DNA of 64,000 bases, taken from Clostridium_AI sp964409685 (GTDB lineage: Bacteria; Bacillota; Clostridia; Lachnospirales; Lachnospiraceae). The first letter of the stretch is position 1; every line of letters starts with the position of its first letter. Positions 26,601 to 32,717 of this stretch are shown piece after piece. Position numbers and translations under genes: made by a program. Below the pieces are notes generated by a model. It did not search any database. It was given only the letters and a program-made list of their open reading frames with translations, and was not told the origin of the DNA. The stretch lies in assembly GCA_964409685.1 (NCBI GenBank), contig CAYPEJ010000003.1:124001-188000 (forward strand), read 5' to 3'.

Positions 26601-26853
26601 GTATTTCTTTATCATGTTCTTTTTGAAAAATTTCTACCATTTTACTTTTTTCAAATTTTATCCGATTTTCATATTTTAAGTCTGCTGCACTTGGCTTTTT
26701 ACTTTGACTACTCTTTTTACTTTGACTTTGCTTTTTACTTTGACTTTGCTTTTTACTTTGACTTTGCTTTTTACTTTGATCACTCTTTTTACTCTCTTTT
26801 TCGCTTTTTCCTATTTCATCCTTTTTCCCTCTTTCAAGTAGAGAACCATTCAT
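23683..26853 (-). CDS. Repeat-rich 1056-aa protein with a cryptic PLP-enzyme-like domain
   Basis: I do not recognise this protein as a whole. From the ATG at 26853 (GGAG nine bases upstream) it begins with Lys/Gln/Ser repeats (units KKQSQS) followed by two copies of an about 45-residue segment (ADLKYENRIKFEKSKMVEIF and ADLKYENWIKFAKSKMVEIY), two copies of VNLGELFPKGxST...ESESPIAC, an 11-residue repeat ETAQGEKQSEI/ETAQEKKSP, and later an EEDKEQSGxVL repeat. Between these are ordered parts: IKPNIVLAMPYGMTIYEKL, GITVIMDVTLNCLADDEI (Asp near 731), LLQSGTKFYTLGMDIASVG (Lys near 770), and a C-terminal SFGFLLTNIGECGTTIRITL. Order and spacing of the latter recall fold-type-I PLP enzymes (Asp, then Schiff-base Lys, then a C-terminal small domain), a tentative inference. 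Very rich in Lys/Glu/Ser; no signal peptide. Confidence 0.7.
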   Translation of the reverse strand: MNGSLLERGKKDEIGKSEKESKKSDQSKKQSQSKKQSQSKKQSQSKKSSQSKKPSAADLKYENRIKFEKSKMVEIFQKEHDKEIQEEGSQEKSKKQIPSKKQSQSTADLKYENWIKFAKSKMVEIYQKGHDKGIQEGGSQEEEKKKEKDEFVKENLEAILSRNQFQAPISYKKEEKTERNSNVSPLNVTAYVRGTETKVWKLLNHLQFHNIKHKRKEYAENEDTLERMKHKLSNYKIYSMSMSIKIMGEEPLKCKDIGSFWGKFSEEIEGNSYYIESENALLIKSSLLVERVDKDGKKMEVPNEGSYKLEDSLKHFSNCKGLRLSINQSIEKACELMNDYMKRKGYSEEAIRKMLEKIVEYGEKVNLGELFPKGKSTEDGVEESGEIKPNESESPIACTLDSQVNLGELFPKGESTENRVEESGEIKSNESESPIACILDSQNKEIDKMEEKLKNIQKENSEWDLQIFFINNLEIAKILMPYVSEKPEINNIIEEFKSLVDKLEKCISETAQEETSPETAQGEKQSETAQEKKSPETAQGEKQSEIAQEKKSPETAQGEKQSEIAQGKKSLETEGDSIGNIMDDFYYNMQVFHQLVKLSMKKEDSPFHFVQSLMELTDCQKSDNSSDVESIKPIKPNIVLAMPYGMTIYEKLRMVIEGKEQGVNIISDGYFETPEIFEQCEKVGNKTVFIMEPHPNNAAKDEVNHNDPIKFIEEKMKSEQAKSGGITVIMDVTLNCLADDEIHSLLRDSKVNEWISSGKLNLILLQSGTKFYTLGMDIASVGVAMVYNSDKEWKSFNEEFLGKDKDQNGEALEEDKEQSGKVLEEDKEQSVEVLGKNEEQSAEIPEKKQSTEVSKEKSKLTTKYKILIPKKDRIYISEMLKLKAGGQGNSYYQKQYINKIKSNTKLLYDKLVEMNSKENYALSVLKSTEKTDNSTTDNTGNVYVAVKLKDKVVEDIKGEPSVQEDINLQLLNVKYLFPTLRDKMRPLRVYDRQSFGFLLTNIGECGTTIRITLGVEPRERISKYAEVIKQLSEEIQTLVKSGGKDKIITYATRKKK
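25140..25330 (-). repeat. Tandem 33-base units inside the repeat-rich gene
   Basis: Near-identical units encode ETAQGEKQSEI and ETAQEKKSPET alternately, about six copies. The near identity at DNA level implies recent expansion, and copy number may vary between strains. Smaller repeats of the same gene lie at 24290-24450, 25540-25760 and 26440-26780. Confidence 0.7.
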
Positions 26854-26965
26854 TTTCATCATCTCCAATTCATATTAATAATTCACATTATTGTACATTA
26901 TATCCATCACCTATAAACATTATTATAAACCAAAGGAAATTAGCACCCTACTTTTGTTTTTTAAT

Positions 26966-27023
26966 GGCTTTTTTGACTCATAGAATATAGCGCAGCGAAA
27001 TTTCCTATGCATTCAAAAAAGCC
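26966..27023. repeat. Long imperfect hairpin downstream of the first rpsO
   Basis: GGCTTTTTTGA (26966-26976) pairs perfectly with TCAAAAAAGCC (27013-27023), with further pairing inside (CATAG/CTATG). It lies just after the rpsO stop and probably ends or protects the rpsO transcript. The A/T-rich arms also resemble a small mobile hairpin. Confidence 0.5.
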
Positions 27024-27054
27024 ACTGTATTTCTACAGCAGCTTCCATGGAAAA

Positions 27055-27321
27055 TTATTTTCTGATGTTTAATTTCTTGATTAATTCACGGTATCTTTCG
27101 ATATCTTTGTTCTTTAAGTATGTTAAAAGACCTCTACGTTTACCAACCATTTTTAAAAGACCTCTTCTTGAGTGGTGGTCTTTGTTGTTAGCTTTTAAAT
27201 GCTCTGTTAATTCATTGATTCTGAATGTTAATAAAGCAATTTGTACTTCTGGTGAACCTGTGTCACCTTCTGTTCTAGCGTATTCGTTGATGATTTGTTG
27301 TTTCTTTTCTGTACTTAACAT
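27055..27321 (-). CDS. rpsO: Ribosomal protein S15 (copy A)
   Basis: An 88-aa S15 with DTGSPEVQIALLT, the conserved NKDHHSRRGLLKMVGKRRGLL that binds the 16S three-way junction, and DIERYRELIKKLNIRK at the end. The start ATG has TTAGGAGG upstream. A second, about 74% identical S15 gene lies 620 bases upstream with a lipoprotein gene between. This copy has a promoter at 27436-27464 and a leader with the ACTCCGACCGTT motif. Both copies look intact, so the cell may switch or balance S15 variants. Normal length, no missing residues. Confidence 0.95.
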   Translation of the reverse strand: MLSTEKKQQIINEYARTEGDTGSPEVQIALLTFRINELTEHLKANNKDHHSRRGLLKMVGKRRGLLTYLKNKDIERYRELIKKLNIRK

Positions 27322-27360
27322 TGTGTAAGCCTCCTAATATAATTTTCTTATGTCCAAACA

Positions 27361-27397
27361 CTAAGGAACGGTCGGAGTTACCAATTTCTTAGCATCG
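27361..27397 (-). promoter_or_regulatory. S15-leader-like element of rpsO copy A
   Basis: On the minus strand GATGCTAAGAAATTGG, then AACTCCGACCGTT (27379-27367), then CCTTAG. GCTAAG can pair with CTTAGT. The core ACTCCGACCGTT is shared with the leader of copy B, so both probably form the RNA structure to which S15 binds to repress its own synthesis (known for S15 in several bacteria). Confidence 0.6.
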
Positions 27398-27435
27398 GAT
27401 ACTAATAGTATAACCAACTAACTATTAGGTATTCG

Positions 27436-27464
27436 ATTGTAACATAGAAAATTTCAAAATCCAA
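27436..27464 (-). promoter_or_regulatory. Promoter of rpsO copy A
   Basis: Minus strand TTGGAT (27464-27459), 17-base spacer, TACAAT (27441-27436). Confidence 0.55.
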
Positions 27465-27484
27465 GCTTAGGATTAATTTACCAG

Positions 27485-27853
27485 TTATGCATTAAATTCT
27501 GTTCCACTTTCAACATAATCGGTAATTTCTTCATTGATGACAATAGTATCTTCATCGCTAATTGTAAATGTGACTTCTTCTAATGCTTCATTCTCTATAT
27601 AAGTAACGTTTTCTTCTAACTTCAAAATTAGTTGGTCTTTCTTCACTTCAACAGTTCCTTTGAAATACTGACCTAACCCCACATTCATCTGGTACGTTTC
27701 ATCTTCAAAAATAGATAACGTAGGTGCGTATGCTTTATTTACCGCTGTTTCTGCGATATATGTACCTGGTTCTACTTTCTTGCTTCCGCATCCTACCAAA
27801 GACAATCCTAATACAAATACACTAGCCAATGCCAAAATTTTTGCTTTTTTCAT
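27485..27853 (-). CDS. Small lipoprotein of unknown function
   Basis: A 122-aa precursor with a lipoprotein signal peptide: MKKAKILALASVFVLGLSLVGC, lipobox LVGC with the lipidated Cys22. The mature part is about 100 residues, beta-rich and acidic (YIAETAVNKAYAPTLSIFED, VTFTISDEDTIVINEEIT), anchored on the outer face of the membrane. The start ATG at 27853 has GGAGGTG upstream; earlier in-frame codons run into the promoter. It lies between the two rpsO genes but has its own -10 (TATAAT, 27880-27875) right after a terminator, so it is not part of a ribosomal operon. Function unknown. Confidence 0.75.
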   Translation of the reverse strand: MKKAKILALASVFVLGLSLVGCGSKKVEPGTYIAETAVNKAYAPTLSIFEDETYQMNVGLGQYFKGTVEVKKDQLILKLEENVTYIENEALEEVTFTISDEDTIVINEEITDYVESGTEFNA

Positions 27854-27890
27854 GTTCAAAACACCTCCGCCTTTATTATACACTAGCATA

Positions 27891-27927
27891 AAAAAAACTG
27901 CCACAAAAAACAACGTTTTGTGACAGT
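27891..27927 (-). terminator. Terminator of rpsO copy B
   Basis: Minus strand ACTGTCACAAAA pairs with TTTTGTGGCAGT, followed by a run of eight T. Confidence 0.85.
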
Positions 27928-27943
27928 GAAATAATTCTAATAA

Positions 27944-28210
27944 TTATTTTCTTAAACCTAATCTTTCGATTAAGGCACGATATCTTTCGATATCTTTGCT
28001 CTTTAAGTACGCTAAAAGACCACGTCTTTGACCTACCATTTTAAGAAGACCTCTTCTTGAGTGATGGTCTTTGTGATTGTCTTTTAAATGTGCAGTTAAT
28101 ACATTAATTCTTTCTGTTAATAATGCAACTTGCACTTCTGGTGAACCAGTATCGTTTGTTCCTCTGCCGTATTCAGCGATAATTTCTTGTTTTCTTTCAC
28201 TACTGATCAT
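27944..28210 (-). CDS. rpsO: Ribosomal protein S15 (copy B)
   Basis: An 88-aa S15 paralogue: MISSERKQEIIAEYGRG, DTGSPEVQVALLT, HKDHHSRRGLLKMVGQRRGLL and DIERYRALIERLGLRK. I count about 65 of 88 residues identical to copy A. The ATG at 28210 has AAAGGAGG eight bases upstream; a longer frame reading into the leader has no site and is rejected. It has a near-consensus promoter and its own S15 leader and terminator, so it is an independent unit. Differences concentrate in the first 20 residues and in surface positions. Confidence 0.95.
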   Translation of the reverse strand: MISSERKQEIIAEYGRGTNDTGSPEVQVALLTERINVLTAHLKDNHKDHHSRRGLLKMVGQRRGLLAYLKSKDIERYRALIERLGLRK

Positions 28211-28239
28211 TATGTGATCCTCCTTTAATATATCACCAT

Positions 28240-28283
28240 ATGCTAAGTAAACGGTCGGAGTCTTCCGAAAACCGAGCATTGGG
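28240..28283 (-). promoter_or_regulatory. S15-leader-like element of rpsO copy B
   Basis: On the minus strand AATGCTCGG, TCGGAAGACTCCGACCGTT and TTAGCAT. ATGCT pairs with AGCAT and TCGGA with TCCGA, and the core GACTCCGACCGTT matches copy A. Probable autoregulatory S15 site. Confidence 0.6.
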
Positions 28284-28315
28284 TCTTGTCGAAATACTTT
28301 CAACTTGTCTAGAAT

Positions 28316-28344
28316 ATCATAATTTGTCGTACTTGTAAAGTCAA
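28316..28344 (-). promoter_or_regulatory. Promoter of rpsO copy B
   Basis: Minus strand TTGACT (28344-28339), 17-base spacer, TATGAT (28321-28316); start near 28309, giving a leader of about 100 bases. Confidence 0.65.
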
Positions 28345-28367
28345 AACTAGGGGAAAAGAAACAAAAA

Positions 28368-28398
28368 GCATGAGCAATTTCTCATACGTTGCCCATGC
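28368..28398 (-). terminator. Terminator of the KduD-type gene
   Basis: Minus strand GCATGGGCAA / TTGCTCATGC with an 11-base loop, then TTTTTG. Confidence 0.8.
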
Positions 28399-28438
28399 TT
28401 TTGTATATTCGCACTTTACCAAAGAATGACGGTTTTCA

Positions 28439-29203
28439 CTATCGTGCTAACCATCCACCATCAACCGCTAATGTAAATCCATTTACATACTGAGATGCTT
28501 CCGACGCTAAAAATACAACTGCTCCCATCATATCATCTGGTGTTCCCCAACGATTTGCAGGAATTCTAGATAAAATCTCTTCACTGCGTTCTTCATCACT
28601 ACGTAACGCTTGTGTATTATTTGTCGCCATATAGCCAGGTGCGATAGCATTGATATTAATATTGTATTTTGCCCATTCATTTGCCATGGACTTTGTTAGT
28701 CCCAACACTGCACTTTTGCTTGCTGTATAAGATGGTACACGAATACCTCCCTGGTAAGAGAGCATAGATGCAATATTAATGATTTTTCCCCCACTATTTT
28801 GCTTCACGTACTGTTTTGCAACTGCTTGGCTTAAGAAAAATACAAGCTTTTGATTTAAGAAGATAACATCATCCCATTCTTGTTCTGTAAAATCAATTGC
28901 ATCGTTTCTTTTAATGATTCCAGCGTTATTTACTAAAATATCAACTTTTCCGAAATGTTCCACTGCCTCTGCAACAATCTTCTCTACTGGTTCCATGCTA
29001 GATAAATCTGCTTTTACAAAATGGAACTCGCCACCATTTTCTTTGATCATGGCTTCTGTCTCAGAACAATCACGTCTTGCAACTCCAACAACTTTTGCAC
29101 CTGCTTGACTTAATGCTACGCACATTCCTTGTCCTAATCCTGTATTGGCTCCTGTTACAATTGCTACTTTCCCGTCTAATCGAAACTTATCTAAAATATT
29201 CAT
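28439..29203 (-). CDS. kduD: SDR oxidoreductase, probably 2-deoxy-D-gluconate 3-dehydrogenase
   Basis: A 254-aa short-chain dehydrogenase. NAD-binding TGANTGLGQGM, NNAG at LVNNAGIIKRN, catalytic Ser in IINIASMLSYQGG and YxxxK as YTASKSA are all present, and the start LDKFRLDGKVAIVTGANTGLGQGMCVAL is close to KduD. KduD reduces a diketo sugar acid in the breakdown of pectin-derived uronates in the cytoplasm. The start is taken at 29203 (MNILDKF); AAGGG lies 12 bases upstream, somewhat far, and a longer form of 18 codons has no better site. No other uronate genes are adjacent, so assignment among SDRs is moderately sure. Confidence 0.75.
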   Translation of the reverse strand: MNILDKFRLDGKVAIVTGANTGLGQGMCVALSQAGAKVVGVARRDCSETEAMIKENGGEFHFVKADLSSMEPVEKIVAEAVEHFGKVDILVNNAGIIKRNDAIDFTEQEWDDVIFLNQKLVFFLSQAVAKQYVKQNSGGKIINIASMLSYQGGIRVPSYTASKSAVLGLTKSMANEWAKYNININAIAPGYMATNNTQALRSDEERSEEILSRIPANRWGTPDDMMGAVVFLASEASQYVNGFTLAVDGGWLAR

Positions 29204-29399
29204 AATTCTTTCATTCCCTTCTCTTCGTCCTATTAAATGCAATCTGCCCAAAGCCATTTTCGCACTTAAATATGTATTCGTTTTCCTTGTGTGGAACTTA
29301 TCTTAGCACAGTTCTTGCACTGATACAAGGGGTTTTCCATTAATTTGTTTTTTCACAATCCTAACTATTTTTTAGAACAAAATTTGAATAAAAAATACA

Positions 29400-29431
29400 A
29401 AAAAAGTCTGGTAATGTTCCCATCACCAGAC
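29400..29431 (-). terminator. Terminator of the MFS gene
   Basis: Minus strand GTCTGGTGA / TTACCAGAC with an 8-base loop, then seven T. Confidence 0.85.
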
Positions 29432-29490
29432 CATTCATTTGTCATTTAACAAACATATTTTATTATAGCCATGCGTTAGCTACGCAATAT

Positions 29491-30843
29491 CTATTCGCTT
29501 TTTTCTTTTTCCAATGCCCATATATGTGGATTTCTTCGAAATACCAAACACGTTCCAATCCCCACAAATGCAATCACAAAGAAGAAAAAGGATGCACCTG
29601 AACCTTTTCCGCTTCCAAATGCAGTAACTAATAGGCTATCTGCATGTTGCATTTTCATAATTGGTTCAAATACTTGGTCTACCAAGAATCCACCTAGAAA
29701 ATAGCCAACTGGAATGGTAAAGAACTGCAATGTATTTCGTGCTGCATACACTCTTCCTTGCAATTCCACTGGAATCTTCAAACGAAGAATCGCTTCTAAA
29801 TTGGTACTCATTACTGGGATCACACACCAACCAAGGAATGCTCCCAAACACCAAACAGCTGGATGTCTACCAAACGCAAGTAAAAAATTTTCAAAGCTCA
29901 TGGAAAATAATAATGTATTACAAATCACACGTACACGACTTTTTGGCTCTTTCAAAAAAGAAGCAAATAAACTTCCTATTAATGTTGTAAATCCGACGGT
30001 AGATTGCACGAGACCAAGTGCTGTCTTGCCTCCTGCTTTACTCGAAAGAACCATAGCTGGAAGCGCCGCCTCATACATGGATGCAGTTAAATTAATCGCT
30101 GCTAAAAATAAAATCAATGCAAATACACCCTTATTTTCTCTAAGAAACTGAATACCTACTTTCGTTGAAGTCAATAGAGATTCCTTTTTTTTTTCGCTCT
30201 GTTTCTCTTCTGGAATATGTATGAAAAACAGCAATACTACAAATGCAACCATAAAAGTAAGTAAATCAAATGCAATGACACAATCCATACCTAACAACGT
30301 CATCATAGCAGTTGCTAGAATCGGCTTTAAGATGGAATTTACTGAACTTGAGAAATAGCGAAGTCCTCCGACTTTTTGATAGTATTTTTCAGGTAAAATG
30401 CGAGTGGTTGCTACTTCTGAGGCTGGCTGCTGCACAGTGTTCATAAAACCGTTAAGTAAATTTAATACGTATAAATGCCAGATTTCCAAGTGACCGCTTT
30501 TTAACAATACTAAGGTCACCAAAGTTCCAAGTGCTGCTAGTGTGTCACACACCAACATGGTGTTCTTTTTGTTCCATCGGTCACTTAATGCACCTGCAAA
30601 TATACTTAAGATGACGTATGGTGCGTAAGAGCATACCATTAACAGTGACGTTGTAAGCGCTGAACCCTTTTGCTCGTAAGACCAGAGAACAAGCGCGAAA
30701 CTAGTCATTCCACTTCCAAGACCTGAAAATGTCTGAGTTGCCCAAAGTAAAAGAAAATCTTTTAACTCGAAAAGGGTTGCTTTTTTCTCTCTAAAAGTAT
30801 GTTTTAAAAATTGCTTTTTATTATATTTCTGATTATATTTCAT
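29491..30843 (-). CDS. MFS exporter (macrolide-efflux-like)
   Basis: A 450-aa major facilitator with about twelve membrane segments. The pattern FLLLWATQTFSGLGSGMTSFALVLWSYEQKGSA followed by SIFAGALSDRWNKKN (motif A-like) and NTVQQPASEVATTRIL is that of the MFS_3 group that includes Mef-type drug exporters. It should expel a small molecule using the proton gradient. The central loop (IPEEKQSEKKKES) is at residue 220. The ATG has AAGGAG upstream. A 190-base leader with a 13-codon peptide and alternative hairpins precedes it, which fits induction by a ribosome-targeting drug. Substrate not determined. Confidence 0.8.
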   Translation of the reverse strand: MKYNQKYNKKQFLKHTFREKKATLFELKDFLLLWATQTFSGLGSGMTSFALVLWSYEQKGSALTTSLLMVCSYAPYVILSIFAGALSDRWNKKNTMLVCDTLAALGTLVTLVLLKSGHLEIWHLYVLNLLNGFMNTVQQPASEVATTRILPEKYYQKVGGLRYFSSSVNSILKPILATAMMTLLGMDCVIAFDLLTFMVAFVVLLFFIHIPEEKQSEKKKESLLTSTKVGIQFLRENKGVFALILFLAAINLTASMYEAALPAMVLSSKAGGKTALGLVQSTVGFTTLIGSLFASFLKEPKSRVRVICNTLLFSMSFENFLLAFGRHPAVWCLGAFLGWCVIPVMSTNLEAILRLKIPVELQGRVYAARNTLQFFTIPVGYFLGGFLVDQVFEPIMKMQHADSLLVTAFGSGKGSGASFFFFVIAFVGIGTCLVFRRNPHIWALEKEKSE

Positions 30844-30900
30844 ATCGACTTTGCTCCTTATATTTCAGTTTAATTTCAGTTCGATCTCAATCTTTGTTAA

Positions 30901-30914
30901 GTTAAGATCTTAAC
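30901..30914. repeat. Perfect palindrome GTTAAGATCTTAAC
   Basis: A 14-base perfect palindrome in the MFS leader, downstream of the predicted start of transcription. It could be a repressor site (roadblock type) or part of the leader structure. Confidence 0.35.
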
Positions 30915-30926
30915 AGACAAATGGGC

Positions 30927-30985
30927 AAAGTCTAATAGGATATGATTTCTCCATACAAGTTTATCCTAGCAGACCTTGCATGGAG
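30927..30985 (-). promoter_or_regulatory. Alternative stems in the MFS leader (attenuator-like)
   Basis: In order of transcription: A CTCCATGCAAG (30985-30975), B AAGGTCTGCTAGGATA (30977-30962), C CTTGTATGGAG (30959-30949), D TATCCTATTAGACTTT (30942-30927). A pairs with C (11 base pairs) and B with D (16 positions, about 14 paired). The two sets compete, and A and B overlap the end of a small leader frame, so a stalled ribosome could shift the balance. Confidence 0.55.
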
Positions 30986-31007
30986 CTGTTACAATGCATA
31001 ATAACAT
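30966..31007 (-). CDS. Leader peptide of the MFS exporter
   Basis: A 13-aa frame MLLCIVTAPCKVC with a strong AAAGGAG six bases before ATG, starting about 30 bases after the predicted transcription start. It covers arms A and B of the attenuator-like stems. Its position is like that of leader peptides of inducible antibiotic-resistance genes; three Cys codons in 13 are unusual. Confidence 0.5.
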   Translation of the reverse strand: MLLCIVTAPCKVC

Positions 31008-31041
31008 ATATTTCTCCTTTCCAACTTTATTGAGTAGTTCT

Positions 31042-31047
31042 ATTATA
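31042..31047 (-). promoter_or_regulatory. Candidate -10 element of the MFS leader
   Basis: Perfect TATAAT on the minus strand, about 35 bases before the leader peptide. No good -35 is seen. Confidence 0.4.
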
Positions 31048-31138
31048 TCACATATATATGTAGTGTAGGGACTAAACAAAAATTTCCGAAAACTAAAAGC
31101 AAAACATAACTTCAAAAAATATATGTGCGAAGTTTGAG

Positions 31139-31648
31139 CTATAGAGAAAGTGCTGCTTCTGGTTCATCCATAATATATAATCCCTCTTTCTGGTTATTAA
31201 GAAAGAAGGACAAAAAGCTTTCTCCATGTGACTGCTCATGCAATGACTTTCCACCATATTGCTCATAAAAGACTTCCTTCGGCGTATAATCTCTATATTC
31301 TTCTAATTTACTTGCAACATTAAAAAAACTTTCTGCTCGAAAGAAATAATTTCCTTTTGGTCTTCGATATCCCTTGCTAATACGAATTGCGTTACTTAGT
31401 TCTGAAACATCATCGTATGTAGAAAAGTTATAGTTAAGAGTTCCACCTTCTGGATTAAAACCATAAGCAACAGCAATGGCTTCTAATAGGGTGGATTTTC
31501 CAGTTCCATTTTCGCCTGTAAAAAATGTAATTCTATTATTAAATTCCAAACATCGTAAATCACATATTGAAGTAATTTCCTTTAAATAAGAGTCTTCTGA
31601 GACATGATTCCAATCTATAAAAATTTTTTGGATATAGTTTTCGTTCAT
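31139..31648 (-). pseudogene. Truncated ABC-type ATPase (AAA family)
   Basis: A 169-aa fragment from ATG 31648 (GGAAGAAGT upstream). It has Walker A FFTGENGTGKSTLLEAIAVAYGF and the sequence GNYFFRAESFFNVASKLEEY, HEQSHGESFLSFF (signature region), and stops immediately after the Walker B YIMDEPEAALS, where the family continues with SPxRQ and the switch-histidine segment. The intact family is about 240-250 residues, so roughly the last third is lost. Without the H-loop it is unlikely to cycle ATP. It sits beside a decayed IS110 transposase and the CRISPR array, in a degraded island. Confidence 0.75.
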
Positions 31649-31681
31649 ACTTCTTCCTTTCCTTCTTAAACGTGATTTACA

Positions 31682-31903
31682 TGCATACAGACAAAAAAAG
31701 ATGGCTCTGCTGTCCATCCATATCTTTATGCCTACTACCAAAAGAAACAAGCCTCAAAACCTAAAATGGTTGCCATAGGCGCTGTTATGCATAAAGTCTG
31801 CAATATCATATTTGCTGTACTCAGAAATAATACTTCTTTTGAATTTCGCTCTCCAGAAGAACACTGTTATAGGTATCAAAGAGCAATTTCATCTGATGAA
31901 TAA
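31682..31903 (+). pseudogene. IS110-family transposase remnant
   Basis: One plus-strand frame reads KDGSAVHPYLYAYYQKKQ, then KPKMVAIGAVMHKVCNIIFA and VLRNNTSFEF up to a TAA at 31901-31903. This is the C-terminal end of IS110-type transposases, where a Tyr-rich YYxxK motif is followed by the conserved helix with Ala-x-GAV-x-x-K. The N-terminal three quarters are missing and no start is seen. It reads opposite to its neighbours. The rest of the gap to the array (31904-32038) is AT-rich with no gene. Confidence 0.7.
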
Positions 31904-32038
31904 TTATTCAACTTTTTTCTTCATATGCTAAATTTCTTTATCAAAACAGAAATGTTTTGTCTTATTAAAGTTACCTATTTTTTGAGAACATAGGTTTGAA
32001 AAAATATTTCTAAATCCACAAAATACAACTTGACTATT

Positions 32039-32364
32039 ACTAGCTGTTCTCGCGGGGATTTACTTAAATAAACGAAGGAACAGAGGTTAAAAGGCTTTGG
32101 GGTTCTTATAGTACTAGCTGTTCTCGCGGGGATTTACTTAAATAAACGCTTAACCATTCGGTTATTTCATCCAATGTGTTCTGCTACTAGCTGTTCTCGC
32201 GGGGATTTACTTAAATAAACTGTTATAACTAACTCCTTCTAAAATTTCCTTTACAAACTAGCTGTTCTCGCGGGGATTTACTTAAATAAACAAATGCTAG
32301 GGATAACATCGCTCTTTCTCCATCTGACAACTAGCTGTTCTCGCGGGGATTTACTTAAATAAAC
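32039..32364. CRISPR. Orphan CRISPR array: 5 identical repeats, 4 spacers
   Basis: Five identical 35-base repeats (beginning ACTAGCTGTTCTCGCGG, ending TTACTTAAATAAAC on the plus strand) at 32039-32073, 32113-32147, 32186-32220, 32257-32291 and 32330-32364. Spacers are 39, 38, 36 and 38 bases and unrelated. No cas gene is in the window. The direction is not settled: the plus-strand end AAATAAAC resembles a crRNA 5' handle, while on the minus strand the repeat begins GTTTATTT and spacers 2, 3 and 4 each have one fully open minus-strand frame. The repeat is weakly palindromic, so the type cannot be assigned. Complete identity of repeats suggests recent activity. Confidence 0.95.
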
Positions 32365-32642
32365 CCTACCCTCTGAAACCCTCACCAATACTGGCTTCAA
32401 AACACACTTTGCGGGGCAAACGATTTTCATGCCTATCCACACCTTGTGAACCCATCCAAAAAACGCTGAAACCCGCTCTCAGCTTGATGCGGGGCAAAAT
32501 TAGTATTTTTTACCATTGTCGGTTCAAAAAACTATTAATAGTTTACCACTTCTCCCCATATTTTACAAGTACCATTTTCTTGCATTTCCGCACTTTTGTC
32601 CACAACAGTCTCATTTTGCCTATGTCTTCACAAACAACCAAA
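32365..32642. other. Array flank without a gene
   Basis: No credible gene. GCGGGGCAAA occurs twice (about 32411 and 32491). On the minus strand GCTGA/TCAGC followed by six T (about 32457-32482) is a weak terminator. This may be the leader side of the array if it is transcribed leftwards. Confidence 0.4.
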
Positions 32643-32675
32643 CACTCCTACCAGTGTCATCACTGAGCAGGAGTG
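32643..32675 (-). terminator. Terminator of the mannanase-esterase gene
   Basis: CACTCCT (32675-32669 on minus) pairs with AGGAGTG (32649-32643), with inner CAGTG/CACTG pairing, then TTTGG. Confidence 0.6.
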
Positions 32676-32717
32676 CTTTGTATTATCTGTTATATGATTT
32701 TGAGAAGAAAATTTATA

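Noticed and set aside
26352..26990. Long plus-strand reading frame of 212 codons opposite the repeat-rich gene, rich in Phe/Leu/Tyr
   Set aside because: It is the mirror of the Lys/Glu/Ser repeats (low-complexity antisense frame), with no ribosome site and no domain.
27944..28303. Longer 119-aa form of rpsO copy B
   Set aside because: The extra codons read through the S15 leader, and a perfect AGGAGG lies before the shorter ATG.
32400..32505. Two copies of GCGGGGCAAA near the array as degenerate repeats or a tracrRNA anti-repeat
   Set aside because: The match to the repeat is only the short GCGGGG core, too little for an anti-repeat or a decayed repeat.
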